DNA from: Dysidea avara
Taxonomy: Eukaryota; Porifera; Demospongiae; Dictyoceratida; Dysideidae
NCBI RefSeq assembly: GCF_963678975.1
Contig: NC_089276.1
Coordinates: forward strand, 21,207,226-21,271,225
Length of the DNA: 64,000 bases
Reading direction: 5' to 3'
Shown here: one piece after another, positions 38,622 through 50,180 of the stretch
Layout of the letters: the number at the start of each line of letters is the position of its first letter
How positions within the stretch are numbered: position 1 is the stretch's first letter
Notes under the pieces: generated by a model
Told to the model about the DNA's origin: nothing
Seen by the model: only the letters and a program-made list of their open reading frames with translations
The model's database searches: none
Program-made: the position numbers and the translations under genes

Positions 38622-39089
38622 TTTGTGTCCATTTATCTAGGGGGGGTCGGGGGCATGTCCCAGAACCCCTAAATAAAGCATGCTCTGTATGCTGAGTGTG
38701 CTTTGCACCCTGTCACTAGTTGTATATCAACCAGTTACCACTTTTTCTTATTCCCACAAGCATAGTTGTCTCTAGCTTAGCACACCCCTTGAGAAATCCT
38801 AGATCTGCCTTTGTATATGTACACCTTACTGGGCTGTATAGGCAATAACTAACGTACAATTCCTGTAACCTCTTTGACTCATGGATTTAATGGGATATAT
38901 ATGAAGATCATATCATCTTAGTGAGATGTGCATAAAATTGCAGACTTAAATTGGTTCCCTTGGCTGCACAAAAAAGCTACTGTGTGCTTAAAATAAATGT
39001 ATGTGTAAGATTAATTCATGACACTAATATTAACTATACCATCAATGTACATCAGCTACTTAAACTTTTATGAATGTACAATTATTTAG

Positions 39090-39260
39090 CATTGCCGTGT
39101 ACTGGAGATCAAACATTCCAACAGTGTGGTTCTCTCTGCCCTCAAACATGTGAGAATATTGGTGCCACCTGTACTGGAGGATGTGCTGAAGGATGCTTCT
39201 GTCCACTTGGACAAGTGATCAATCAAGATGGAAACTGTGAAGATGCATCAACATGTGAAC
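39090..39260 (+). CDS. exon 10: TIL domain 3
   Basis: 57 codons, phase 1 at both ends, ATTATTTAG to GAAC|GTAAGT. PCTGDQTFQQCGSLCPQTC, then CTGGCAEGCFCPLGQVI, GNCEDASTC. Cysteines all present. Completes the third vWD-C8-TIL repeat. Confidence 0.94.
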
Positions 39261-40017
39261 GTAAGTTATTAGTCAAATACTGTAGTAGACAGCTTCTATG
39301 TATCATACAGTACTGTATAATAACTAGTAGGGATCATGGAGGTTTGGGTTTTCTTGCCTTTCAATGTCACCCAAAAACAGCCTCACATTTCCTTCAAAAC
39401 AACTTGGTGGTATTACATAATTTTACCTATTATGCTTTTGAGCATTGCTTAACAATCAAGCCTATTATGCTCAAAAGCATTTCAATATCAAGGTTATGCT
39501 TGAGAAATGACTATTTTATTAAAGCACATTAATGTTTTTTGACCATTGTTTTAGAGTAATTGACTGCTCTATTAGAGTATATCAATATTATTTTTATAAA
39601 GTGTGAATAACCCACCAAGAAACGAAGTAAGTTACTATATCTGTTTCTAAATATGAAATGTGTACTGGCAGTGATCATTTGCTTTCTTTCAGGCACGCAC
39701 ATTGCATATTTTAATTAAATTTTCAAATATATTATAGTATTTCGTGGGTGCCTGGTTTTTAGAAACAACACAACGTCAACTTGCATAAATAAAACTGACA
39801 TACTATTCAAATTTGTGTGGTTTACCCATGCCTACTATTCAAAACTGTTCTGTACCTTCCATATAACATTTTCTTTTTATTTTCCATACATAACCCTTGC
39901 TACTTCATGTGAAATAAAGCACACTATAGCGCTTTGAACCTCCTATGTAAAGTTTAATGTCTTTAGAGTATGTAAATATTCAATAATTACTGTATGTACT
40001 TTGTTTACATTCAATAG
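39261..40017 (+). other. intron 10
   Basis: Has a short piece of the dispersed repeat near 39325-39420 and, near 39560-39585, the dispersed motif GACTGCTCTATTAGAGTATA. Ends TTACATTCAATAG. Confidence 0.6.
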
Positions 40018-40206
40018 CTATATGTCCAAGAATCTTTGCACCTGTTGATGGTACAATTTCCTGCCAATTGGGAGCCAACAATGTTGCTAATCCTGGAGAA
40101 ACTTGCCAGTTCACATGTGATGATGGGTTTACACTAACTGGTAGTTCTAGTAGGACTTGTCAGAATGATAGGACTTGGAGTGGCACTGAACCCATGTGTG
40201 GGACAG
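40018..40206 (+). CDS. exon 11: sushi 2
   Basis: 63 codons, phase 1 at both ends. ICPRIFAPVDGTISC, NPGETCQFTCDDGFTLTG, SRTCQNDRTWSGTEPMC. Six-cysteine sushi with conserved Trp. First module of the long sushi run. Confidence 0.94.
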
Positions 40207-42237
40207 GTACGATTTGCTCAATTAATATACAAGTAGAATTTTGAGTCACAGTAGTGATAAGATGTAGCTACCAGTGAATGGGTATTAAATAGAAGAAGTA
40301 CACTGTACAAACTTTCTGTGTTTATCATTATCAACACAGTTATTTGCATGTTGGCTACATTCTGTGCTGTATCATTAGTTGAGATGTGTGTGCGTGCGTG
40401 CGTGCGTGCGTGCGTGCATGCGTGTGTGTGTATGCATAATGTCTTTGTGTACATGTATTATTTCATCACTACACTTCCATTGCTTTTCTTTACAACTTAC
40501 TACACTTTCCATATCTCTAATATATAGCCTTTATTTCTTCTAACAGAGAAACTGTTGTAATCACAGAACACAGTATAGTGAGTTATGCAGCCAAAGAAGC
40601 TGGTAGGCCACACTAGTGTGCTATTAATCAACTTATTCATCACACGTTGAATAGCTACACTGTACTTCACTAGAGCCCAAACGTGTTCTTTGAAACTTCC
40701 AATTTGGTTCCATCCTAATTGATCAACCACTTCTTTGATACTGTATTATGATGGGTCAAACCTCTAAAAGAATGTCCATATATTATGCTAAAAGCATTTG
40801 ATTCTGGTAAATAGAGTAGCCATCAGGCACATATCTAGAGGGGTTTCAGTTTTTGGAAACTACTCAGTTTTTTGAACTCAAAAAAGCACCTTTCAGGGAA
40901 TTAAGTGCAGGGCCGGCCTTAAGGGTAGGCAGGGTAGGCAGCTGCTAGGGCCCTGGAGCTAAGGGGGCCCCCAAAGCTCTAAAACTAGGGTCCCAGTTCT
41001 CAAAATACAAATTCAGTGTATAAAACTAGATAGTTCTTACTTTTAAGAAGATAGAATCATAACATATAACTCGTCGCTCAAGGTGCGCATTGACATTAAA
41101 TATGGATCACGTGATATTCTAGCAATGAGCAATATTAAAGCAATAATTAATACTGGAATGTGTTGGTGGTTGCACATGATATTCATTGCACTTTGCACTA
41201 GGATGCAACCATACACATTAGGAACTAATTAAATGTCATTAGCTTTCTACTAAAATGGTTAATCAGGCAAGCAATCATGTGACTGTGTTTATTTAAATCA
41301 CACAAGGGAAGTCAGGTCTCACTGGAGTGCATGGTGGTCATTTGCTTTCAACTGCTCAACTGTGATGATGGGTGGTTAAGTAGTCACTTTATACACATGT
41401 GAGTTGAATGCATGCACTAATTTTCTGGGGTGCACTGAAATAATTATAATAATTGACCTTTGCATAGAGTGGGTCTATGGCAACCATGTTGGCTACTTCG
41501 TTTTGGCTTTGTGCTGAACCAGGCACATAAAGTTGGAGATCTATTGAATAGAGTCCATTAATATCTATAATATTGCATAAGTTGAGACTGCTGGATGGAA
41601 CAATCATGAGATCAGACATTGCCAGGTGAGCTATTTCGTGTGCAGGCTGTGGTTTGATAACTGCTTGAAGTAGTGGCAAGACTCTGCAAAGATTGAAGAT
41701 GATCATAATAGTACAATAGCGTATAACTGTAAGCTTTGATTTTACACAATCACATTTAGCGTAGTTAACTGGAGATAGGATACACTGCAGAAACAGCAGT
41801 ATGTGTACACGTAGCTAGCAGCTATTATTACAACAGCCAATGCTTAGCTTGTATAGATATTCTTTACACAACAAGTATATAAATGTATGTTATGCATAGC
41901 CCTACATGGGTTAAATGTTTTTTGTGTAGGATGGAAGGAAAGTGGTTAAGTACCACTTCCTCTGGGGGGCCTACCCAGTCGTTGCCTAGGGCCCCAGAAC
42001 ATCTAACCTCCGCCCTGATTGAGTGCCTCTAAAATTAATTAATGCTTTACTGCTAGTAGCTATAACCTGTAGTTATATCTGAGAGTGGTACCTTCTTATC
42101 CATGCATCTGAATTCACCGCTACATCACAGTAAGTCTCTGACCTCCAACTCTGGTTGAATACACCTTGTTGCTATGTTTTATATGCAATGGTTATTCATA
42201 TGTTGAAATACGTATTGCTTATTGCCATACTGAATAG
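40207..42237 (+). other. intron 11
   Basis: Contains a GTGC/GTGT repeat at about 40387-40432 and the hAT-like element at 40908-42017. About 42090-42237 is already the start of the 2.23 kb tandem repeat unit. Confidence 0.65.
40908..42017. mobile_element. hAT-like non-autonomous element, 1.1 kb
   Basis: Starts CAGGGCCGGCCTTAAGGG and ends CCTCCGCCCTG with further inward complementarity (GGCAGGGTAGGC, GCTAGGGCCCTGG against GCCTAGGGCCCCAG). Flanked by ATTAAGTG (40900-40907) and ATTGAGTG (42018-42025), an 8-bp target duplication with one mismatch. A 105-codon minus ORF inside (41389-41706) is unrecognised and I do not call it a gene. Confidence 0.86.
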
Positions 42238-42429
42238 GCCCAACATGTCCACCACTTACTGCTCCTGATAACGGAGATATTGATTGTTCACTGGGAGATG
42301 ATGGAGAAGCTAATCCTGGAGATACTTGTACCTTCACATGTGATGATGGTTATGAACTAGGAGGTAGTACCAGTAGAACATGTGGAGATGATGGTAGCTG
42401 GAGTGGTACTGACACTACTTGTACAAGAG
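42238..42429 (+). CDS. exon 12: sushi A1
   Basis: 64 codons, phase 1 at both ends (ACTGAATAG to AGAG|GTATGC). PTCPPLTAPDNGDIDC, CTFTCDDGYELGG, SRTCGDDGSWSGTDTTC. Six cysteines with selectin-type spacing. First of three nearly identical A exons. Confidence 0.95.
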
Positions 42430-42791
42430 GTATGCATGGTGTTATGGGTCAGGCTCACCAGACTATACGTATCACTTCAGTGTACCAATTCATAAGTTTA
42501 TAATGATATAAATTGACTACACTGCTATATATAGTACAATAACTAGTTCCCTTATATTCAATATGTAATGATCACCAAGAGTCTATTGTTATAATGAGAA
42601 GCTTCTTACACAATGGCTATTATTAGAAAACTGATATATATATTGCATAGCTAACTGTCTTGCCTTTACAAAACATATGTTTTTAAATGAAAAAATTAAA
42701 TATGTTACGATTTTATATGTGATAAGAAAATGTCCAACTACATATGGGTAGCTGTGTTCACATTTACATCAGTTCCTATTTTGATCTACAG

Positions 42792-42983
42792 TAGTAACAT
42801 GTCCACCACTTACTGCTCCCGATAATGGAGATATTGATTGTTCACTGGGAGGAGATGGAGAAGCTAATCCTGGAGACACTTGTACCTTCACATGTGATGA
42901 TGGTTATGAACTAGGAGGTAGTACCAGTAGAACATGTGGAGATGAAGGGAGCTGGAGTGGTACCGACACTACTTGTACAAGAA
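42792..42983 (+). CDS. exon 13: sushi B1
   Basis: 64 codons, phase 1 at both ends (TTGATCTACAG to AGAA|GTATGC). VTCPPLTAPDNGDIDC, CSLGGDG, then RTCGDEGSWSGTDTTC. Differs from A by GGDG for GDDG and GDEG for GDDG; A and B therefore derive from one ancestral exon before the larger unit was duplicated. Confidence 0.95.
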
Positions 42984-44467
42984 GTATGCTCTCTTTGCTG
43001 TTTAGTGTGCTAGTTGCTAATAATTATTGCAAACTTCTATGATAAATTTTTGCTTTCTGGCACTTTCCACCAAATATTGTGAAGTAAATAATTCCTATGC
43101 AACTTAGCTGTACAAATAGCCTGTGTTCATGAAAGTAAAAGTTTTTGGGTGGATATCTGTTGTGGCCCAAATTAATGTTAATGAAATTTGCTGTGATTAA
43201 TACAAGGTTTACATTGATGTTGTACAGTTATTCTTGCTACATTCCTGATTAACTCAGTACCATAACTACCTAATTTTATTGGAGTCAAATGTAAATACTC
43301 ATGACATAAGTGTTCTGTAGCTTCTGTCATGTACTTTGTAAGTGTTCTGTAGTTTCTGTCATGTGTCTTAGTAGCTACAGCACTTCTCTTTGACTGGTAA
43401 TGCTTCCAAGTAACTGGGAATAATTTCACTCACACTAAATCAGGTAGAATGATGTCATTGATAATCAGTCTTAGACAATTCTTCAAAGTAACGATGCTAA
43501 AACTGTGCACTGTGTGTGGTAGTAGATTATTTATTTAAGCATTGAAGTCCATTGAACACATTATTTGAGTGCAACATCACTAGTACATAGCGAAGCTACT
43601 CTATATGTAAGTAGGACTCACATCCTCACATTTAGCTAGTATATTATGTCTTTCCTCATTAGGCCACTCCTAGAGAATTCGTTGTTTCCCATTTCCCACC
43701 CGCTTGCAGATTCTCTTCCCACATGGTCATTCATTATTGCTGTCAATATTCATTATTTATCCTGTGACTGCATAGGCAGCATAGCAGTAACTAGTTTAAC
43801 ATTCAGAAAACCCTTTTAGCTAGCTTTTCACTGTTAAAGTTCTTAGTTTAAATATTTCTACTGTATTCTTACTTGTAAGTTAGTTTTGAATTTCGAAAAT
43901 TAGTGGAAATATCTATAATGAATAATGGATAATGAACTGCCCACCCGCATGTATTTTTGAGGTCAATGAAATGGGAAACAAGGAATTTTGTTGGAGTGGC
44001 CTTATAAGCTGCTTTGTTAAAGTAAAAAGTAATAATTATAAAGATGTTGTGACCTTATGCATACTAGCTTATTTATATAAAAATTATGGTAACTGCTGTG
44101 CCTATGATTACATAAAAATGGAATTTTCTTGGTTCCATAAAATGAGTGTGTCGCCTGCCCACACCAGCTGTACTTGGCCACACGGCACACTTGATATAGG
44201 CTATTTTCATTATTCTATGAATTATCCAATTATCCATATTTTATCCTCTTATCCATCATACATCTGAATTCGCCACTGTTCAGTCAGAGGGTCAGCCATG
44301 CACAATTTAGGATGTGTTAAACCATCGTAATAATATTATACTCACTTCATTACAGTGAGTTTGCTCTGACCTCCAACTCTGGTTGAATACACCTTGTAGC
44401 TATGTTTTATAATGCATAGGTTCTTCAGGTTGTCGAAATATGTATTGCTTATTGCCATATTGAATAG
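42984..44467 (+). other. intron after B1
   Basis: 1.48 kb. Contains the MITE at 43662-44001. Near-identical to the intron after B2 (45216-46697). An 83-codon minus ORF at 43178-43429 is present in both copies merely because the intron is duplicated. Confidence 0.75.
43662..44001. mobile_element. PIF/Harbinger-like MITE within tandem copy 1
   Basis: Ends GGCCACTCCTAGAGAATTCG and its inverse (TTGTTGGAGTGGCC), flanked by TTA (43659-43661) and TTA (44002-44004). Same family as 14687-15070. Confidence 0.86.
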
Positions 44468-44659
44468 TTCCAACATGTCCACCACTTACTGCTCCTGATA
44501 ATGGAGATATTGATTGTTCACTGGGGGGTGACGGAGAAGCTAATCCTGGAGACACTTGTACCTTCACGTGTGATGATGGTTATGAACTAGGAGGTAGTAC
44601 CAGTAGAACATGTGGAGATGATGGAAGCTGGAGTGGTACTGACACTACTTGTACAAGAG
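44468..44659 (+). CDS. exon 14: sushi A2
   Basis: 64 codons, phase 1 at both ends. Protein nearly identical to A1, with GGDG in place of GDDG after CSL. ACTTGTACAAGAG|GTATGC donor identical to A1. Confidence 0.95.
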
Positions 44660-45023
44660 GTATGCATGGTGTTATGGGTCAGGCTCACCAGACTATACGT
44701 ATCACTTCAGTGTACCAATTCATAAGTTTATAATGATATAAATTGACTACACTGCTATATATAGTACAATAACTAGTTCCCTTATATTCAATATGTAACG
44801 ATCACCAAGAGTCTATTGTTATAATGAGAAGCTTCTTACACAATGGCTATTATTAGAAAACTGATATATATATATTGCATAGCTAACTGTCTTGCCTTTA
44901 CAAAACATATGTTTTTAAATGAGAAAATTAAATATGTTACGATTTTATATGTGATAAGAAAATGTCCAACTACATATGGGTAGCTGTGTTCACATTTACA
45001 TCAGTTCCTATTTTGATCTACAG

Positions 45024-45215
45024 TAGTAACATGTCCACCACTTACTGCTCCTGATAATGGAGATATTGATTGTTCACTGGGAGGAGATGGAGAAGCTAAT
45101 CCTGGAGACACTTGTACCTTCACATGTGATGATGGTTATGAACTAGGAGGTAGTACCAGTAGAACATGTGGAGATGAAGGGAGCTGGAGTGGTACCAGCA
45201 CTACTTGCACAAGAA
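45024..45215 (+). CDS. exon 15: sushi B2
   Basis: 64 codons, phase 1 at both ends. Nearly identical to B1; the last module segment reads WSGTSTTC instead of WSGTDTTC. Confidence 0.95.
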
Positions 45216-45893
45216 GTATGCTCTCTTTGCTGTTTAGTGTGCTAGTTGCTAATAATTATTGCAAACTTCTATGATAAATTTTTGCTTTCTGGCACTTTCC
45301 ACCAAATATTGTGAAGTAAATAATTCTTATGCAACTTAGCTGTACAAATAGCCTGTGTTCATGAAAGTAAAAGTTTTTGGGTGGATATCTGTTGTGGCCC
45401 AAATTAATGTTAATGCAATTTGCTGTGATTAATACAAGGTTTACATTGATGTTTTACAGTTATTCTTGCTACATTCCTGATTAACTCAGTACCATAACTA
45501 CCTAATTTTATTGGAATCAAATGTAAATACTCATGACATAAGTGTTCTGAAACTTCTGTCATGTACTTTGTAAGTGTTCTGTAGTTTCTGTCATGTGTCT
45601 TAGTAGCTACAGCACTTCTCTTTGACTGGTAATGCTTCCAAGTAACTGGGAATAATTCCACTCACACTAAATCAGGTAGAATGATGTCATTGATAATCAG
45701 TCTTAGACAATTCTTCAAAGTAACGATGCTAAAACTGTGCACTGTGTGTGGTAGTAGATTATTTATTTAAGCATTGAAGTCCATTGAACACATTATTTGA
45801 GTGCAACATCACTAGTACATAGCGAAGCTACTCTATATGTAAGTAGGACTCACATCCTCACATTTAGCTAGTATATTATGTCTTTCCTCATTA

Positions 45894-46230
45894 GGCCACT
45901 CCTAGAAAATTCGTTGTTTCCCATTTCCCACCCGCTTGCAGATTCTCTTCCCACATGGTCATTCATTATTGCTGTCAATATTCATTATTTATCCTGTGAC
46001 TGCATAGGCAGCATAGCAGTAACTAGTTTAACATTCAGAAAGCCCTTTTAGCTAGCTTTTCACTATTAAAGTTCTTAGTTTAAATATTTCTACTGTATTC
46101 TTACTTGTAGTTGTAAGTTAGTTTTGAATTTTGAAAATTAGTGGAAATATCTATAATGAATAATGGATAATGAACTGCCCACCCGCATAGGTCAATGAAA
46201 TGGGAAACAAGGAATTTTGTTGGAGTGGCC
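45894..46230. mobile_element. PIF/Harbinger-like MITE within tandem copy 2
   Basis: Duplicate of 43662-44001, carried along in the segmental duplication, with the same TTA flanks. Confidence 0.85.
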
Positions 46231-46697
46231 TTATAAGCTGCTTTGTTAAGTAAAAAGTAATAATTATAAAGATGTTGTGACCTTATGCATACTAGTTTAT
46301 TTATATAAAAATTATGGTAACTGCTGTGCCTATATGATTACATAAAAATGGAATTTTCTTGGTTCCATAAAACGAGTGTGTCGCCTGCCCACACCAGCTG
46401 TACTTGGCCACACGGCACACTTGATATAGGCTATTTTCATTATTCTATGAATTATCCAATTATCCATATTTTATCCTCTTATCCATCATACATCTGAATT
46501 CGCCACTGTTCAGTCAGAGGGTCAGCCATGCACAATATAGGCTGTGTTAAACCATCGTAATAATATTATACTCACTTCATTACAGTGAGTTTGCTCTGAC
46601 CTCCAACTCTGGTTGAATACACCTTGTAGCTATGTTTTATAATGCATAGGTTCTTCAGGTTGTCGAAATATGTATTGCTTATTGCCATATTGAATAG

Positions 46698-46889
46698 TTC
46701 CAACATGTCCACCACTTACTGCTCCTGATAATGGAGATATTGATTGTTCACTGGGGGATGATGGAGAAGCTAATCCTGGAGACACTTGTACCTTCACGTG
46801 TGATGATGGTTATGAACTAGGAGGTAGTACCAGTAGAACATGTGGAGATGATGGAAGCTGGAGTGGTACTGGCACTACTTGTACAAGAG
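46698..46889 (+). CDS. exon 16: sushi A3
   Basis: 64 codons, phase 1 at both ends. Same as A1 except WSGTGTTC. Its downstream intron matches those of A1 and A2 only up to about 47026, where the sequence changes abruptly. No B exon follows on the plus strand; its match is at 54420-54611 on the minus strand. Confidence 0.95.
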
Positions 46890-47022
46890 GTATGCATGGT
46901 GTTATGGGTCAGGCTCACCAGACTATACGTATCACTTCAGTGTACCAATTTATAAGTTTATAATGATATAAATTGACTACACTGCTATATATAGTACAAT
47001 AACTAGTTCCCTTATATTCAAT

Positions 47023-47652
47023 ATGTGTGACCGGATCTTGGAAAACCTACCTTTTGGGCACAAGCAAACTTTTTGGGAAAACTCAAATGAAAATTTCAAT
47101 GATTTTTTTAAAATTGATTTTTTTGCACATTTAGATAAAGCAACTATTAAACCTTCTTGCTGTGAAGTTTCACACCCATAGCTTCTTTTTCCTAGGAGAT
47201 ATGGATGATTATATTAGACCATGTAGTAATTTTACATGCGTGGGACAACAATTAACTTACAAATTAGGTGATTTGTTCAGGTGCTGGAATGTCTAAAACT
47301 CAGTCTTAGACAATGATACATGGCATTTAATGGCAGAAAGTACCAAGAATACTTCATTAAACTATCAGAAATGTCTTTTAAGGTATTTTAGATGATAAGA
47401 ATGGAATTATTGCTAAACAAAGTGATTTGTCACCATTTGTCACCCTTAATCACTCACAGAACTCAATACATTACCATAAAAGTTAGTTTGTAATGTACAG
47501 GACAGCAAATTGGCCATATCTCAGGAATGCTTAAAGATATTAAGCTGAAATTTTAACACAAGATAGATGAACACCCAGTACCTCATTTAAGCTATAAAAC
47601 AGAAAATTGACCAATGTGCCAAAAAGGTAGGTTTTCCAAGATCAGGTCACAT
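47023..47652. mobile_element. TIR element at the inversion boundary
   Basis: Left end ATGTGACCGGATCTTGGAAA, right end TTTCCAAGATCAGGTCACAT: inverted repeats of about 30 bp with one or two differences, and AACCTACCTTTT further in. The first four bases (ATGT) also fit the native intron sequence, so the exact left edge is ambiguous. No transposase. Related ends occur at 33991-34650. Confidence 0.8.
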
Positions 47653-48567
47653 TTATGTAACAAACACCCAACACTATAATTAACAAACACATAGCTAAAT
47701 TAGCTGCATTGTTTGTAACTACATGTTACTACACACATACGTGATAACTAATGATTATTATCTATACCAAAACAGCTAAGCTGTGATGAAATGGTGCGGC
47801 CTCTAAAAAGACTTGGGTGAAAAAGTTGTAAAATCAAAGGTGGCGGCAAAGAAATGGTTGGAATGATACTAATGCCAATCATTTTTAATAATCACACCAC
47901 AATGTTCACTTAACCAACCTTTTAATGTTAATCAAATTAATGTGGAAATGTATTTTTGTGCTGGTGAGGGCTCTCAAGGAAATATAATTTAACATGGAAA
48001 TGTACTAATTTTGAGCCATAGCTAAATGTGTACCTCTCATCAGTACTCTTCAATCTCTCCCACTGTGTGTGCAGCAACATCAATACACTATTAGATGGTT
48101 TCACAGTCAAAATCAACTGGTCTACCTTTGCTTGATGTTATTTCTACACTATGTACTGTTTTTTGGATCTTTAAAATTGGATGACAATGTGTACTGTAAA
48201 ATTTAATTTGGCTTTCAGCCTTTATTTATCCACAACTTGGCCTACAGTAATTCTTGACTATGCTACAGTATCCTTTAAAAACAAATCAATGCTCGCACTG
48301 CTAATTCCCAATCAACCACCACTGAGAAGGATTTGCATGACACCTCAAACTCCCAAAATATTGGGTAATGTTCACTTGAGAGTGAATCCCTAGGAAGCTA
48401 ATTAGTGTAAATCTGGCAAGCATAGATAACATTACAATTATCTCATGGCTTCAACAATTAGCTAGCAAGCAACAACACCCTGAATAATTAAAATTCTCAA
48501 GCTATAGTTCTAGATGATAATATAAGATAGTTTGAATACCAGAGGTGCCTATAGATTAAACACATAC
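47653..48567. other. intronic sequence with a small MITE
   Basis: About 47772-47880 is a copy of the family whose complete member is at 53843-54040 (AAACAGCTAAGCTGTGA, GGTGCGGCC). The remainder has no recognisable feature; a 70-codon plus ORF at 48181-48393 lacks any motif. Confidence 0.55.
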
Positions 48568-48753
48568 CTCGTGTACACACAGTGTCAGTACCACTCCAGC
48601 TTCCATCAATCTGACATGTCCTATTGTTACTACCACTTAGCTCATAACCATCATCACATGTGAAGGTACAAGTGTCTCCAAGACTAGGTTGTCCATCATT
48701 TCCCAGTGAACAATCAATATCTCCATTTTCAGGAGTAGTAAGTGGTTGACATG
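48568..48753 (-). CDS. sushi exon, minus strand (downstream of vWA)
   Basis: 62 codons, phase 1 at both ends; acceptor TTTACTCACAG, donor ACGAG|GTATGT read on the minus strand. ACQPLTTPENGDIDC, CTFTCDDGYELSG, NRTCQIDGSWSGTDTVC. Six-cysteine sushi like the plus-strand modules. In the restored orientation it lies between the vWA exon and the sushi at 57992. Confidence 0.94.
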
Positions 48754-50180
48754 CTGTGAGTAAACAATGAAGGATGTATGAAAGGTGTGATGTAGTTTGA
48801 AGATACACCAGTTAAGTTTCTGTGTTAAGTTGCTATATGCACAAGTGTAGGTCTACAATGTACTCAGTTATTGCAAATTAGGTCTACATACATATCATTC
48901 TGTTAAGTTACTGAGTGCTATGTAGACCTATATTTACTACAAGTTTAATTGCAATATTTGATTAGAAATTGTGTAACATGCGTTACAACCAACCACCACT
49001 TGGGTACACAAGATTTAGTAAACATTAAATTCAGAGTATAAAAGTTTGTCAGTGATAAAAGATATATCAATCAACAGATACATCCTCTCGGTTTCTTGAT
49101 GATGATAACTGTCAAAATTCTGATTGACCATCGGTCCAATTTGAAGATAAATGCTTTACCATAATGGTATGTGTATCATATCAGTAAAAGTCATTGCCAT
49201 TATAAAGATCATTGTCAAGATTATTGGCTTTGTTTCTAGTGCTTGGCATAAAGGTTTATTCTACTAGGATTTCTCCTTTGGGGGTCAGAAATTTGAGGGG
49301 TAACTGAGTAAAAGTCTATGGGTAGCTTCCTATAGTTATCCTTTTCCAAGTTCACAACCATTCAACTGTCTGACATTGGATATGTATTTTGACCATTATG
49401 TGTGTCATTTTAAGAACAAGAATAACCTAAGTACAGTGAAGTTGTCCCTCACAATTATTTTTAAGTAGAATCTGAAATATTTGGAAAGTATCCCTCCTCC
49501 TACCAGCTCTAGAATAAATATACTGCTTGGTATGCAGCTCAAATGTTGAGAATAGCAGCAAAGAAATTAAACCCTGTGTTATCAGCCAAAAGTCTTTGTG
49601 CAAAATATCTATTCATTCTAACATGGTGTGAATATTAAGCCATGTGTATTAACTACTTTTGACAACTACTGCTGAGCAGTTTTGATATTTCATATATAGG
49701 CAGTATGATATTGTTACTTGATATTGTGTTGTAACTATATCATCGGCATGCCTTATATAGTTAGATGTCTTTCTGGACCTCTACTACAAGATGCAGATAC
49801 ATCTAATCATTTTCACTTAAGACAGAATTGTGTTGACAAGCTGTTTGTAGTATATTATTATCCACACAAAAACAGCCAAACTGTGAAAAAATGGTGCGGC
49901 CTTAAAAAGCCTGGGTGAAAAAAGTTGTGAAATCATAGGTTGCGGCCAAGAATTAAAAAATTTGTAGTTAACCACCAACCAACAATTACACTTTAAGACA
50001 TTAAAATATTGAAAGCTGTAACATCCTAATAAAAGCATGGTAGTTACAGTTGTGCAGGAGAAGTATTGACTGTACTTTGGTTTCTAGCTATAATAATTAT
50101 ATCATTCTAACCCTTCTTCTGGAATTATTCATACTTGCAAGTGCTTGCTTGCATTGTTTTACTATTGCTTATGGACTAAC
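48754..50180. other. intron between the minus-strand sushi and vWA exons
   Basis: 1.4 kb, AT-rich. About 49865-49965 is another copy of the AAACAGCCAAACTGTGA MITE family. Nothing else recognised. Confidence 0.6.

Larger units (their letters stand above)
37443..39089 (+). other. intron 9
   Basis: Contains an inverted copy of the dispersed repeat (about 37590-38340) and the second copy of the foldback MITE (38374-38621). No other feature recognised in 38640-39080. Confidence 0.65.
42100..44330 (+). repeat. 2.23 kb tandem unit, copy 1 (exons A1, B1)
   Basis: The unit holds sushi exon A, a 0.36 kb intron, sushi exon B and a 1.48 kb intron with a PIF/Harbinger-like MITE. Copy 2 follows directly at about 44331-46560 and a third, partial copy at about 46561-47026. 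Exon-to-exon spacing is 2230 bases both times. Introns are as conserved as the exons, showing recent duplication. The left edge is approximate because the first copy diverges there. Confidence 0.92.
44331..46560 (+). repeat. 2.23 kb tandem unit, copy 2 (exons A2, B2)
   Basis: Near-identical to copy 1 including both introns and the MITE. Small differences include a short deletion near 46188 relative to copy 1 (about 43955) and scattered substitutions. Confidence 0.92.

Noticed and set aside
43178-43429. Minus-strand ORF conserved at 45410-45661
   Set aside because: Its conservation is explained by the recent tandem duplication of the whole intron.
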